Assembly: GCF_003665435.1 (NCBI RefSeq) | Contig: NZ_CP023408.1 | Coordinates: 62,001-126,000 of the forward strand | Direction: 5' to 3' | DNA from: Streptomyces fungicidicus | GTDB lineage: Bacteria > Actinomycetota > Actinomycetes > Streptomycetales > Streptomycetaceae | DNA length: 64,000 nt | Shown: positions 8,868 to 17,295 of the stretch, piece after piece | Position numbering within the stretch: position 1 is the stretch's first letter | How the letters are laid out: every line of letters starts with the position of its first letter | Notes under the pieces: model-generated | Told to the model about the DNA's origin: nothing | Seen by the model: the letters and a program-made list of their open reading frames with translations, nothing else | The model's database searches: none | Program-made: the position numbers and the translations under genes

Positions 8868-10370
8868 TGCTGCTCCGCGCGTCCGCCAAAACGGTCGCCG
8901 TCATGGCGTTCGACGGTTCGCTGTTCCTGCACCTCGCCGACCAGTTCGCTCATATGCACGGTTACCGGCCCAGCCCCTCGGAGGCGCGCTCCTGGGAGTG
9001 CAGCATCCCCGTCCTTGCCGCCGCGCTCACCGACGCCGGTCTGGGCGATGTGGAGATGATGCTGGAGTATGCCCTCCTGCTGATAGCAAGCGTGCCGATG
9101 TCGTCCTCGCCGGTTTGCATCCCTCCACCGGAGAACCGTCCCATGTCCTAATAAAGTTGCAGCAGTGGAGCGAGGCCCTGCCCCACGAGGACGATCCGAC
9201 ACTGTGCCATGTCGAGCGCTATACCCACCCTGTTCTCAATCTCTTCGAGCAGGTCTGTCGCTACTGTGACTACCTGGTCAACTTCAACGGAGCCGTGGCC
9301 GGTCACGGGCACCGGATCAGCGGCGTGGCTTTCCTGCACACAGCACCGAGGTGAGTTCCTCGACCACCTCCGTTCCGTATCGAGTGACAGGCCTCGCGGT
9401 GCCCGAGCCGCTGACGAGCTGCTCTCCGGTGCCACGGCGCCATCGAAGCAATTGATGTCCGTGGCCGTCGAAGAGGTGCGTGAACGACAGCAGTTCGTGC
9501 TCCTGGACGAACAGCAGGTGGCCTACCGCATGGTGCTCAACGCCGTGGAGAAGGCCAAGCGCGCCGACCGCAAGGAAGTCGTCGCCACCGGCGGACCTGA
9601 CACCGGCAGGAGCGTGATCGTCTCCAACTGCTCGGTGAGCTTTATCGGCAAGGGTTGCCGGCCCTGCACGCCACCGGCTCCCAGTCGTTCACCAAGACGA
9701 TGAGGAAGGTCGCTGGCTCCCGCAAGCGGGAGGTACAGGACCTGTTCAAGTACTTCAACAGCTTCATGACTACCGAGAAGAACAGCCTGAACGTTCTGAT
9801 CTGCGACGTCGCCCACGTGCCCCTTTTCCTCCTCGACGAGCACCAGGTGGTGCGGCCGGGCGAGATGGGCACCGTGGCCAACAGCAAGGCGGCAGCGGCC
9901 AAGCGGGACATCCCGTGCCGCGTCGTCCCGCTGGAGAGCCAGTTCCCTGCGGCGGCAGCGACGCCTACTGCGCTGGGTCGTCCGGCTCCTCGGCCTCGAA
10001 CCGGGCGGCCCGGTTGTCTGGGAGCCCGACGACCGCATGCAGCTGATGGTTGCCGACAGCCCGCAGGAGATGGAAGTCTTCCTCGAGTCCCGCCGGGCAG
10101 AGGGCTACGGAACCCGTGTGTCCGCCGGCTACTGCTGGCGTTGGTGCCGGAGCTCAAGCCCGGCCACCCCCTTCCGCTTGACGTCGTGATTGACGACCGG
10201 GGCCGCCCCTGGAACCTGCGGCCATGGTCGGCGAGGGCCAGGTTCACGGTTTTCGCCCCACGTGGGAGAACCTGCCGGAGGAGGCACGCATACCGCACCT
10301 GCCAGGGCCGCGCCGGACGGCGCTCCCGCAAGAGGCGGTAGAGCACGGGCCCGCACTCGCCCGATCTGTA
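8868..10370 (+). pseudogene. Decayed DUF2075 (helicase-domain) protein gene
   Basis: Homology to Streptomyces DUF2075 proteins can be followed through all three frames. It starts at a TTG (LLLRASAKTVA). The pieces ADVVLAGLHPSTGEPSHVLI and VCRYCDYLVNFNGAVAGH follow in a second frame. EEVRERQQFVLLDEQQVAYR is in a third, and LFKYFNSFMTTEKNSLNVLI in a fourth shift. LRWVVRLLGLEPGG and WEPDDRMQLMVADSPQEMEV end it after another shift. The Walker A reads TGGPDTGRS, with Lys replaced by Arg. ICDVAHVPLFLLDEHQVV joins two motifs normally about 60 residues apart, so an internal deletion is also present. The intact family has an N-terminal nuclease-like part and a P-loop helicase core. Dead gene. Confidence 0.7.
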
Positions 10371-10375
10371 TCTGT

Positions 10376-10777
10376 TCTGACGCGCACCGCCTGCATGCGG
10401 AGTGGATCTTGTCCAGCCGTGACGCGCTGCTCGCCAGCTTTGTCATGGGTGAGGCAATGTTCAGGCTTCCCATCGGAGGCCGAGGCATCCTGCGTGGCCA
10501 GCTTGAGCAGATTCTCCTAATGGGGCAGCGGCGGAACGTCGAGATGCAGGTGATGCTGCTCGACCGTAAGGAGAACGCGGGTATCGCTGGTCCCTTCACC
10601 TTGATTGAAACGAAGGAAGGGCGGAGGATCGCGTACGCCGAGGTACAGAACGTCAGCCGCCTGCAAACGGAGCGGGACCGCGTCCGTGCGCTGTAGGCCA
10701 AGTACGGGATCATCCGGGCGCAGGCCCTGACTTCTCGAGAATCGTTGGCGTATGTGTAGAAGTTGCTGAGAGAGCCA
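10376..10777 (+). pseudogene. C-terminal relic of a DUF5753 (Scr1-type) regulator
   Basis: The frame reads FVMGEAMFRLPIGGRGILRG, then LEQILLMGQRRNVEMQVMLL and AGPFTLIETKEGRRIAYAEV, which is the DUF5753 domain of Streptomyces XRE regulators. The N-terminal helix-turn-helix is absent. Two TAG codons (about 10,694 and 10,757) replace the expected Glu codons in the tail, after which the sequence continues recognisably (AKYGIIRAQALTSRESLAYV). These regulators normally sit next to a DUF397 gene, and a DUF397 relic does follow. Confidence 0.65.
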
Positions 10778-10978
10778 TGAACGAGACGTACGGCAGCCGC
10801 AGATAGACCAGTTGGTATGGCGCAGGAACAGCTACAGCAGCGAGGAAGGCGGCGAATGCGTCGAGGTCGCCACCCGCCCCGCCAAGGTCACGTCCGCGAC
10901 TCGAAGGACACAACTCGCCCCGCACTCGCCGTAGAACCCACGGCGTGGGCTGCCTTCGTGGAGTTCGCGGCACGCTGA
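10777..10978 (+). pseudogene. DUF397 protein relic
   Basis: After a disrupted start, a frame gives WRRNSYSSEEGGECVEVATR; a one-base shift then gives HVRDSKDTTRPALAVEPTAW and AAFVEFAAR followed by TGA. This is the DUF397 layout (W-K-SSYS...CVEVA...VxVRDSK). At least two frameshifts are needed to restore it. It is the usual partner of DUF5753 regulators. Confidence 0.65.
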
Positions 10979-10995
10979 CAGAGGTGGCACCGATC

Positions 10996-11037
10996 GCAGG
11001 GTCCTCCGGCAAGCACACGCCCACCGGAGGACCCTGC
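10996..11037. terminator. Strong hairpin after the DUF397 relic
   Basis: Perfect 14-bp inverted repeat GCAGGGTCCTCCGG (10,996-11,009) and CCGGAGGACCCTGC (11,024-11,037) around a 14-base loop. It lies directly after the DUF397 relic and isolates the following gene. Confidence 0.7.
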
Positions 11038-11235
11038 GCATCCCGCCTCCACAGCACACCTTCAGTGGGCCCGGCGCCATGCTCGCCGGGTGCCCGCGCC
11101 GGCGATCGCCCCCCGGGTGACAATCGGCCTCGTGACGCGAGCCGACCCTCACGCCACCGTCACTTACATAACGAGGTCTCAACCGAGCTGATCCATGCCG
11201 GCCCTTGCAGCTCGGAGGTACTGTAAGTTCCTGCC

Positions 11236-12111
11236 ATGAAGCAGGGTAAAGAGGTCGATGACCCCGAGTCGCGTTTCTTCGCGGTGCTGCTGGCGGCGGC
11301 GAAGTTTCCGGGTGTGCGTATCCACAGGGAGGCGTACCTCCGCAGTGCGCTGGCTCGCCACTGCTCCGAGGACGAGATCCGACGAGCGATAGAAGAGACT
11401 CCCGCTGCCGCGGGCATCACTGTCGAGGTCCTCGACAAGATCGCCAATGAATCCATCCGCTACGAGACCGCGAAGGTCAGCGCCCTCTCGGCCGCCGCCG
11501 GGATACCCGGCATCCTCGCCCTTCCCGCCACGGTGCCCGCCGACGCGGCCCAGTACGTCGGTCACATGCTGCGCATCGCGCAGAAGCTCGCCTATCTCTA
11601 CAGCTGGCCCGACCTGTTCTCCGACGAGGGCGATGACGTCGATGACGCGACCATGGGGGTGCTCACGCTGTTCTTCGGCGTGATGTTCGGCACCCAGTCG
11701 GCGAACGTTGCCGTGGGGAAGGTCGCCGGGATGATGTCGAAGCAGGTCGCGAAGAAGCTGCCTCAGAAGGCGCTCACCAAGGGTCTCATCTACCCGCTCG
11801 TGAAAAAGTCCGCGGCCTACCTCGGCGTTCAAATGACCAAGCAGTCCTTCGCGAAGGGCGTCTCCAAGGCCATCCCCGTCGTTGGGGCCGTTGTGTCCGG
11901 CGGCCTCACTCTCGCGACCTACCTTCCGATGGCCAAGAGGCTCAAGAAGCACCTCGCCGGCCTGCCTCTGGCGGACCCGGCGCACCGAGCGACGGAGGGG
12001 GACGTCGTGGACGGAGAAGTAGTGGAGGAGCACGAGTCATTCGACCCGTCAGACACTGAACAGCACGGCGCGATCACCACTGCCGTCAAGCCGGAGGAAC
12101 CCAGGCCCTGA
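11236..12111 (+). CDS. EcsC-like / DUF697-like protein
   Basis: 291 residues. A helical central segment (GIPGILALPATVPADAAQYV, then LRIAQKLAYLYSWPDL) and a C-terminal amphipathic segment (IPVVGAVVSGGLTLATYLPM followed by AKRLKKHL) recall the EcsC and DUF697 families, which associate with membranes. The N-terminal 80 residues are polar and helical. The last 45 residues are acidic and likely disordered. Function unknown; EcsC-like proteins appear in phage- and plasmid-related accessory regions. ATG at 11,236 follows a weak site. It is monocistronic: a perfect hairpin lies before it and relics follow. Its intact reading frame amid decayed neighbours suggests it is still selected. Confidence 0.7.
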   Translation: MKQGKEVDDPESRFFAVLLAAAKFPGVRIHREAYLRSALARHCSEDEIRRAIEETPAAAGITVEVLDKIANESIRYETAKVSALSAAAGIPGILALPATVPADAAQYVGHMLRIAQKLAYLYSWPDLFSDEGDDVDDATMGVLTLFFGVMFGTQSANVAVGKVAGMMSKQVAKKLPQKALTKGLIYPLVKKSAAYLGVQMTKQSFAKGVSKAIPVVGAVVSGGLTLATYLPMAKRLKKHLAGLPLADPAHRATEGDVVDGEVVEEHESFDPSDTEQHGAITTAVKPEEPRP

Positions 12112-12239
12112 CGCTTCGAGGGCCCTCCTGGCGGCCCAAGACAGCGGCCTTCTGCCTTCGACCGAGGTGCGGGCCCGAGTCCACCGGCGCCACGCCTGCT
12201 CGTGATGCGTTCCGTCCCGCACACGTACCCGCAACGCCA

Positions 12240-12850
12240 TCACCGCGGGTTCAAGGACCGGCGGGCCGAGTTGATGACGTTGTGGGCGTCGGCCCCGTAC
12301 ACCGCCGACTCGCTGAGGGCCCTCCAGACCTTCTTGTACAAGGCTATGTTGTCGGCTTCGTCCAGCCACAGTTCGGCGTGTCAGTCCTCGGCGACGACCA
12401 GTCGGCCGTCGAGCACCCAGAAGCCGTTGCCTGGGACGATCTTGACGGGTGCCGCGAAGGGTGATGACACCCAACTCGACCGTGTCCATGCCGATCATGT
12501 CGTTGAGGCGGTCGAGTTGGCTCGCCAGCACCGAGGGCGGGCAGATCAGCGACCGCAGCGCGGCCTCCCACATCAACACATGCAGCTTGCGCCCGGACCG
12601 GTAAGCCATTTCTGGCGCCGCACTCGGGAGCGGACGTCTGCCTCGACATCATCGGCTCCGTCCAGAAACTCCGAGTACCGCTGGATGACATGTCGGGCGT
12701 ACTCCGGAGTCTGCAGCAATCCGGCGATCACCGACTCTTCCCAAATCCATATGCCGAAGGAGCGGTCGATATCGGCGTCCACCGCCAAGACGGCCACACC
12801 AACATTGCCGCTGCCCTATGCCACACCGCCCGCGACCGCCGAAGTCCCCT
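12240..12850 (-). pseudogene. Second DUF5753 regulator relic
   Basis: On the minus strand the DUF5753 domain can be read in pieces: FGIWIWEESVIAGLLQTPEY and RYSEFLDGADDVEADV, then YRSGRKLHVLMWEAALRSLI, then after a shift VKIVPGNGFWVLDGRLVVAE and, past a TGA where Trp is expected, HAELWLDEADNIALYKKVW and SAVYGADAHNVINSARRSL. No helix-turn-helix part is readable upstream. So it is broken by at least two frameshifts, one nonsense codon and an N-terminal loss. Confidence 0.65.
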
Positions 12851-13145
12851 GACCGTCCTCGGTCTCACCGGATGAATCCGGACGGATCTCGATCGTGCGA
12901 GAGGCCCTGGGTGGTACCGAGGGGTTATTTCAGCCTTGCCGGGCTTCGACGGCAGGATCGGCTATGTGGACTGCTTGGTGAAGGCGTCACCGCAGGCCCG
13001 ATGACGGCTCGTCACGCGGGAAAGTATGCCTGTGCGGATCCGGATCACTGGCCGGAAAGCACCCTCTCACGATCCGATCATAGATGTAAGGATGTCTGTT
13101 CGATTACCGTCCCGTGCAATGGGGCTGAATCACAGGGGGTGGAGA

Positions 13146-14243
13146 GTGGCTGGACGCCATCCAGGACTCGTAGGTAGAACCAGCGTGGCGTTCGCGTTGG
13201 CCGCATCGCTCGCTGTCGCCGGGGGCAACGCACAGGCCGGCGCAGGCGCAATACCGATATGTCCGACCACGGATGAGTTATCGGTATACGAATTGCCGAC
13301 TGGTTTGAACGTGCACACCTGCGATGTGGAGGGTCTCGTCGTCACCTATGACGGCACCGGAATAGAGATGCCGGAGGCCGACACAGCGGTAAGTATCGAC
13401 ATGCTGGCCGAAGACGGTACGGAGCACGGATTCACGCTGATCGTCACCTCGGACGGCAAGGTCTCCTATGACCTGTCCGAGGCCAACACGGAGTCGGTAA
13501 CCGCAGGCGAGGACCGTGCCGATGTCGTGAGCCCGCGGCTGACGGCGGGTGATCTGACGGAGGAATCGGACTCACCGGTGTCCGAGCCGCCCGCACCCGA
13601 CGGCCTCGGAGTGGCCGAGGTGGACGCCGCGAGCTCCCCCGGCGAGTGCCAGGACGGCGCCTACTCGACACTGGACCGGAAAGAGTACGGCATCTACAAC
13701 TGGTACCTGGGGGACGGGGCCTATCCCGCAGGCATGACACGCTCTCAAGCGCTGGAGTACTTCGAAGGCTCGATCGGACGGATCACGGCCAGCACCAACA
13801 ACTGTGGCCTGACCGACCAGGTACCCGCCAAGAGTCACTACGCGGGTACGACCACGTATGAAGCGGACGTGAGCGCCAACGGGACGTGCACTGCCCGGGA
13901 TGGCAAGAGCACGTGGGACGCCGGTGACCTGGCCGCCGGGGCCGTCGCCTCGACATGCGCGTGGACATGGCCCAACCCGGTTGGCAAGAACGACCTCCGG
14001 GAAGCGGACGTGAGGTTCAACATCGCGGACTTCGACTTCACGAGGAATCCGACGAGTACCTGCAACGGCAGGTACCACGATGTACTCAACACCGGCACGC
14101 ATGAGGCCGGTCACATCTTCGGGCTGGGCCACGTGGGTTCCGGACACTCGAATCTCACCATGTACACCAAGGCGGACCGCTGCGAAGTGAAGAAGAGGAC
14201 ACTCGGTAAGGGCGACGTCATGGGGCTTCGCAGCATTTATTAG
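13146..14243 (+). CDS. Secreted matrixin-like zinc metalloprotease
   Basis: From GTG at 13,146, 365 residues (an in-frame ATG at 13,026 adds 40 unlikely residues). The N-terminus is a Sec signal peptide (GRTSVAFALAASLAVAGG, cleavage near AQA). A propeptide-like acidic region follows. The C-terminal domain carries HEAGHIFGLGH, the metzincin zinc motif HExxHxxGxxH, followed by NLTMYT, which supplies the Met-turn. Eight or so cysteines suggest disulfides. It belongs with matrixin-like peptidases of family M10-type fold; the substrate is unknown. The stop at 14,243 is 9 bases before the start of a lipoprotein gene, so the two form an operon. Confidence 0.82.
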   Translation: MAGRHPGLVGRTSVAFALAASLAVAGGNAQAGAGAIPICPTTDELSVYELPTGLNVHTCDVEGLVVTYDGTGIEMPEADTAVSIDMLAEDGTEHGFTLIVTSDGKVSYDLSEANTESVTAGEDRADVVSPRLTAGDLTEESDSPVSEPPAPDGLGVAEVDAASSPGECQDGAYSTLDRKEYGIYNWYLGDGAYPAGMTRSQALEYFEGSIGRITASTNNCGLTDQVPAKSHYAGTTTYEADVSANGTCTARDGKSTWDAGDLAAGAVASTCAWTWPNPVGKNDLREADVRFNIADFDFTRNPTSTCNGRYHDVLNTGTHEAGHIFGLGHVGSGHSNLTMYTKADRCEVKKRTLGKGDVMGLRSIY

Positions 14244-14252
14244 GAGGACTTC

Positions 14253-14654
14253 GTGAGCTGGGTCGGACCACGTGCGATTGCGGCGGGATTGGCAGCCGTG
14301 GCGTTCACCGCGGTCGGGTGTGGATCAGAAGGGTCCGAAGGTGCCGGCGCGAACAGCGAGAGTGTGTGCGCGAGCGACGTCATCTATGAAGGTCGCACGT
14401 ACATAAGGCTCTCGAATGTCGAGTTCAAGGCCGGACAGAAGCTCGGTACCGCCACGAGTCCGCCGTGCCGTGACACGAATGACCAAGGCGCCGAAGTGCC
14501 GGAGACCTCAGAGAATGCCTATGCGGTGAGCGGCATCTCTCCGGATCTGGCCATAGCGATCGGGCCATCTCCTGAACAGGCGGAAGCCTTCAGGGTCCTC
14601 CGCTCCGACAAGAAGATCCCCCCCGAGGTACAAGAGTTGATCGACGGATCGTGA
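14253..14654 (+). CDS. Small lipoprotein, DUF6281-like
   Basis: 133 residues from GTG at 14,253, with a strong AGGAGG site overlapping the end of the protease gene. The N-terminus has a hydrophobic stretch ending in TAVGC, a lipobox, so it should be a membrane-anchored lipoprotein. The mature part has CASDVIYEGRTYIRLSNVEF and PPCRDTN, a two-cysteine layout similar to DUF6281. Function unknown; coupling to the protease suggests a chaperone, inhibitor or cell-surface anchor. Confidence 0.7.
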   Translation: MSWVGPRAIAAGLAAVAFTAVGCGSEGSEGAGANSESVCASDVIYEGRTYIRLSNVEFKAGQKLGTATSPPCRDTNDQGAEVPETSENAYAVSGISPDLAIAIGPSPEQAEAFRVLRSDKKIPPEVQELIDGS

Positions 14655-14710
14655 GGTGAGGCGTGGGAACGGGCTTCGCCCGGCCCGCGCCTCCCTGTTA
14701 CGGCTCCCCA

Positions 14711-14956
14711 ATGAAGAGCGCCAAGCCGACCTCCACAACAACGCCCGACCCCGTCTCCGTCAGCGGAACCTTGCCCGTGGCCGCGCTCGCCCAGCGCGCC
14801 GGCATGCCCGTCACCCGGGGCGACGGCTTCGCCGCCGTCCTGCGACAACTCCTCAACTACGACGGCGTACAGGTTCTGGAGACCCTGCCAGACGGCCGCA
14901 CCCTACGGCTCCACGAGGCGCTGCTGCGCGAGCAGTTCGCCCTCGGAGCGGGCTGA
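14711..14956 (+). pseudogene. Probable C-terminal remnant of BREX-2 PglZ
   Basis: An 81-codon frame whose last 65 residues (VSVSGTLPVAALAQRAGMPV, then GFAAVLRQLLNYDGVQVLET and LRLHEALLREQFAL) resemble the extreme C-terminus of BREX-2 PglZ, which ends with a short helical repeat and LLREQF. The alkaline-phosphatase-like catalytic domain is absent. In S. coelicolor the pglYZ genes sit, from memory, a short distance from the same downstream gene set (SCO6635-6636 versus SCO6650-6661), so position also fits. Could be expressed as a small protein but more likely a relic. Based on recalled family sequence and not on a search. Confidence 0.5.
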
Positions 14957-15057
14957 GGACACGACTCGGGGTGCCTCGGTCGCACTCCGACCAGTCCGTC
15001 GTCAGACGGTGATCTCACCCGCGTAGGCGGTGGACGCGGCCCATTGCTCCGAGAAAA

Positions 15058-15299
15058 GGCTGGCTGCGCCTGCGCGAGGACCTTACCCCGGCCGCCTGGC
15101 GCGCGGCACGGGAGAACGTCGGCGAGAGCCTGGTCCTGCCCGACGTGGCCCCCGGGCCGTACGCGGCCTGAAGTTCTCCGCCGCCCTTTCGGACCGCCTC
15201 GCCGTCGCCACGGTCGCGTCCCGCCTGGCCGACTTCGAAGGCGCTCGTGTGGTGTTGTCGGAGCCCGTACGTATTGTCGGCTCGAGTATCTCCGCCTGA
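15058..15299 (+). pseudogene. C-terminal tail of a large, probably helicase-like protein
   Basis: One frame reads WLRLREDLTPAAWRAARENV and ESLVLPDV, then stops; a shift of one base near 15,160 continues as RGLKFSAALSDRLAVATVAS and RLADFEGARVVLSEPVRIVG before TGA at 15,299. The pattern (a long helical tail ending GLKFS..LP..LA..T...RLAD..GA..VL.EPVR) recalls the C-termini of large Streptomyces DEAD/DEAH helicases, but I cannot name the family with certainty. No upstream part remains. Confidence 0.4.
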
Positions 15300-15554
15300 A
15301 GCCCAAGGCATGTGCTTCATCCCCTCGTTTCGAGGAAGGGAGCGGACATCGGCTCCTGCACTTCGATCGGCAGGGGCGTGGACAAATCCGGGCGCGGTGC
15401 AAGCAGAAGGCAAGGCATGTGCGGGCGCCGCCACCGACAGGGTGTCTGGGTCTTCAACCCGCGCAGGTCCAATGCCGTCGGCTCCGCGGTGCGCCGTCAC
15501 TGACGACGCCCCGACCGGGGTGACGGCAGGAACGGTGATGCGGGCCAGCGCGCT
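15300..15554. other. Gene-free stretch
   Basis: About 255 bases between a helicase-like relic and a convergent small gene. It contains short G/C-rich inverted repeats but no repeat array or credible coding signal. Confidence 0.3.
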
Positions 15555-15776
15555 TCAGCCGGCCCGCACCGCGCTGTAACGGACCGGCCGGTCCTCCACC
15601 TTCACCAGCAGACCTTCGCTCGCGAGGTCGCGTAGGATCTGCCGGGCGGGCTTCTCCTGCGGGTCGTGCCCGGCGTCGCGCAGTGCGCGCAGGCCGCGTT
15701 CGGTGTCCCAGCAACCACCGTACGTGCGCACCGCCTTCTCGAGGTCGGCGCGCTGGCTGGAGCCCGGTTCGGTCAA
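15555..15776 (-). CDS. Small winged-helix-like protein, TTG start
   Basis: 73 residues if read from TTG at 15,776. The frame is clearly coding: LEKAVRTYGGCWDTERGLRA, then KPARQILRDLASEGLLVKVE and RPVRYSAV, which looks like a winged helix (recognition helix followed by a beta wing). The TTG overlaps the TGA stop of the zinc-finger gene upstream (TTGA), which is the usual coupling geometry with a rare start codon. The alternative is a single-base frameshift in one 184-residue gene; joining the frames would give a zinc-finger/winged-helix protein. Confidence 0.6.
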   Translation of the reverse strand: MTEPGSSQRADLEKAVRTYGGCWDTERGLRALRDAGHDPQEKPARQILRDLASEGLLVKVEDRPVRYSAVRAG

Positions 15777-16105
15777 CGCTCTACCCCTGGCGCCTGCTCG
15801 CCGACGGCGGCGTGCGCCTTCTTCGTGTGGTTGGCGACGCTCGCCGGCGCACCCACGTAGTCGCAGGCTGGGCACTTCCGCCACACGCCCTCGGACACGG
15901 CACGCGCGCTCACCGAGTGGCCGGGGCCGTATCCGTGTCCGTGCAGCAACTGGGCCACGGAGGAACCGTATTCGGCCGCGAGCAGCGCCGCCTCCGCCAC
16001 CTTGTCGTGGCCGGGGGCGAAGAACGATCCGGCGCCGACCTTCTTGGCGCAGCCGCACCAGCAGGTACCGGTCGGGGTGAGGCTGGGAAGAGACTTCGTC
16101 GTCAT
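15773..16105 (-). CDS. Small zinc-finger protein
   Basis: 110 residues. The first half, TCWCGCAKKVGAGSFFAPGH followed by DKVAEAALLAAEYG and HGYGP, is a small Cys/His domain I have seen in many uncharacterised Streptomyces proteins. The second half holds CPACDYVGAPASVANHTKKAH, a C2H2-type finger (C-x2-C-x12-H-x4-H). So it probably binds nucleic acid. Start ATG at 16,103-16,105. Its stop overlaps the TTG start of the winged-helix gene. The pair lies at the edge of the decayed island and may have come with it. Confidence 0.7.
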   Translation of the reverse strand: MTTKSLPSLTPTGTCWCGCAKKVGAGSFFAPGHDKVAEAALLAAEYGSSVAQLLHGHGYGPGHSVSARAVSEGVWRKCPACDYVGAPASVANHTKKAHAAVGEQAPGVER

Positions 16106-16214
16106 GCGGTCACAGTAGATCAACGGACGCAACGGTTCGGGGGCTTCGCCGTGTTCGGCGCCTTCCCGGGCCGCGGTGAAGGGCATCGGCACCGGGACTC
16201 GTAGCCTTCTGATC

Positions 16215-16655
16215 ATGGCCGACATCCACGAACTCCAGCTCACGCTCGACCTGCCGGGCTCGCTCCCGCCGCAGGACCTCGCCCTGCTCCGGTGGCACCT
16301 GGGGGAGGAGGGCGGTCGGCAGGACGACGGGTACGAGTATCCGCTCTGGGCGGACCGGGGGCCGGCGTTGCGGGTCGGGGGAGCGCTGGTCGGGGAGCTG
16401 TGCTCGGACGGTCCGGAGTGGGCGCTGACCGTGCGGCAGGAGGCGCATCCCGACGAGTTCGACGACCTGCGCCGGATGGTGCTGTGGCTCGGCGCGCGGA
16501 CGACGACCGTGGGCACCGTCGGGTACCTCCGCTTCTACGAAGCCCAAGTCCCCGATGTGCTGATCGCGGAGGCGGGAGCCGTCCGCAGCGCGATCCTGCG
16601 GGTGGAGAAGGTCGTCGAGTCGCCGGCGGAGGTGATTCCCGACCCCTGGGGGTGA
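16215..16655 (+). CDS. Conserved hypothetical protein
   Basis: 146 residues from ATG at 16,215 (MADIHELQLTLDLPGSLPPQ); an earlier in-frame ATG at 16,176 adds 13 residues without better support. It is an alpha/beta-looking cytoplasmic protein with no recognised motif: LRWHLGEEGGRQDDGYEYPL, then EWALTVRQEAHPDEFDDLRR, then GTVGYLRFYEAQVPDVLIAE. The frame shows strong Streptomyces codon bias. No function can be assigned. It is convergent with the HD-domain gene, seven bases away. Confidence 0.65.
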   Translation: MADIHELQLTLDLPGSLPPQDLALLRWHLGEEGGRQDDGYEYPLWADRGPALRVGGALVGELCSDGPEWALTVRQEAHPDEFDDLRRMVLWLGARTTTVGTVGYLRFYEAQVPDVLIAEAGAVRSAILRVEKVVESPAEVIPDPWG

Positions 16656-16662
16656 ATCGGGG

Positions 16663-17268
16663 TCACCGGCGGACGGAGGAACCGGCGCACGGGACCGGCC
16701 GGTCGAGGTCCGGGTCGCCGAACTCCGTGCGCAGGGCCTGGAACGCGGTGACCTTCTCCTCTCCGAAACGGCGGACGTGGGCGGCGTACTCGTCGGGGGA
16801 GAGGAACGCCGACGGGCGGGACTTGCTGTGGAACTTGTCCGCGTACATCACCAGCTTCTCCTCGCCCGTCACCGCCAGGTAGTCGGCGGGAGGCAGCGGG
16901 AGACCCTGGCGCAGGACGTCGTCCTTGGTGACCCCCACCCCGGTGTGGTGGGAGCAGAACCGGCGCAGAGGCTCGGGGAAGCCCTCGTTCTCGAGGATCT
17001 CGTGGCCGAGCAGGCCGTGCCGGATGTAGTTGCCGTAATCCAGGCGTCCGTCGTCACCGTAGAGGCGGTAGACGCCGATGTCGTGGAGCAGACAGCCCGC
17101 GCGGACGAGTTCGGCGTCGAGGTCGGCGAGGTGAGGTGCGGCGCGCAGGAGTTGTTCGGCGACGCTCCATACGATCTCGCAGTGGGTGTGCACGAGCGTG
17201 AACGCCTCGGCGGTGGGCGCGTGCTTCTCGTGCAGCGCGCGGATCTCTTCGGGTCCGGGAATCCTCAC
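16663..17268 (-). CDS. HD-domain phosphohydrolase family protein
   Basis: 201 residues. HD-domain metal ligands are visible: H in VHTHCEIVW near residue 27-29, the HD pair in AGCLLHDIGVYRLYGDD near 61-62, a downstream H in RHGLLGHEI, and SHHTGVG. This is the arrangement of the HDIG-type hydrolases of the YedJ/YfbR-like group, which act on nucleotides or related phosphate esters. The substrate is unknown. It begins 27 bases after the end of the large membrane binding-protein gene on the same strand and may be cotranscribed with it. Confidence 0.8.
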   Translation of the reverse strand: MRIPGPEEIRALHEKHAPTAEAFTLVHTHCEIVWSVAEQLLRAAPHLADLDAELVRAGCLLHDIGVYRLYGDDGRLDYGNYIRHGLLGHEILENEGFPEPLRRFCSHHTGVGVTKDDVLRQGLPLPPADYLAVTGEEKLVMYADKFHSKSRPSAFLSPDEYAAHVRRFGEEKVTAFQALRTEFGDPDLDRPVPCAGSSVRR

Positions 17269-17295
17269 GTGGGGAGCGTACCGCCGCCGCTCCGC

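Noticed and set aside
6926..9202. A 758-codon open frame on the minus strand
   Set aside because: Shadow of the PQQ-propeller lipoprotein; low-complexity and without motifs.
15300..15554. Possible CRISPR-like or IS sequence in the gap
   Set aside because: No repeat unit recurs and no transposase motif is readable.
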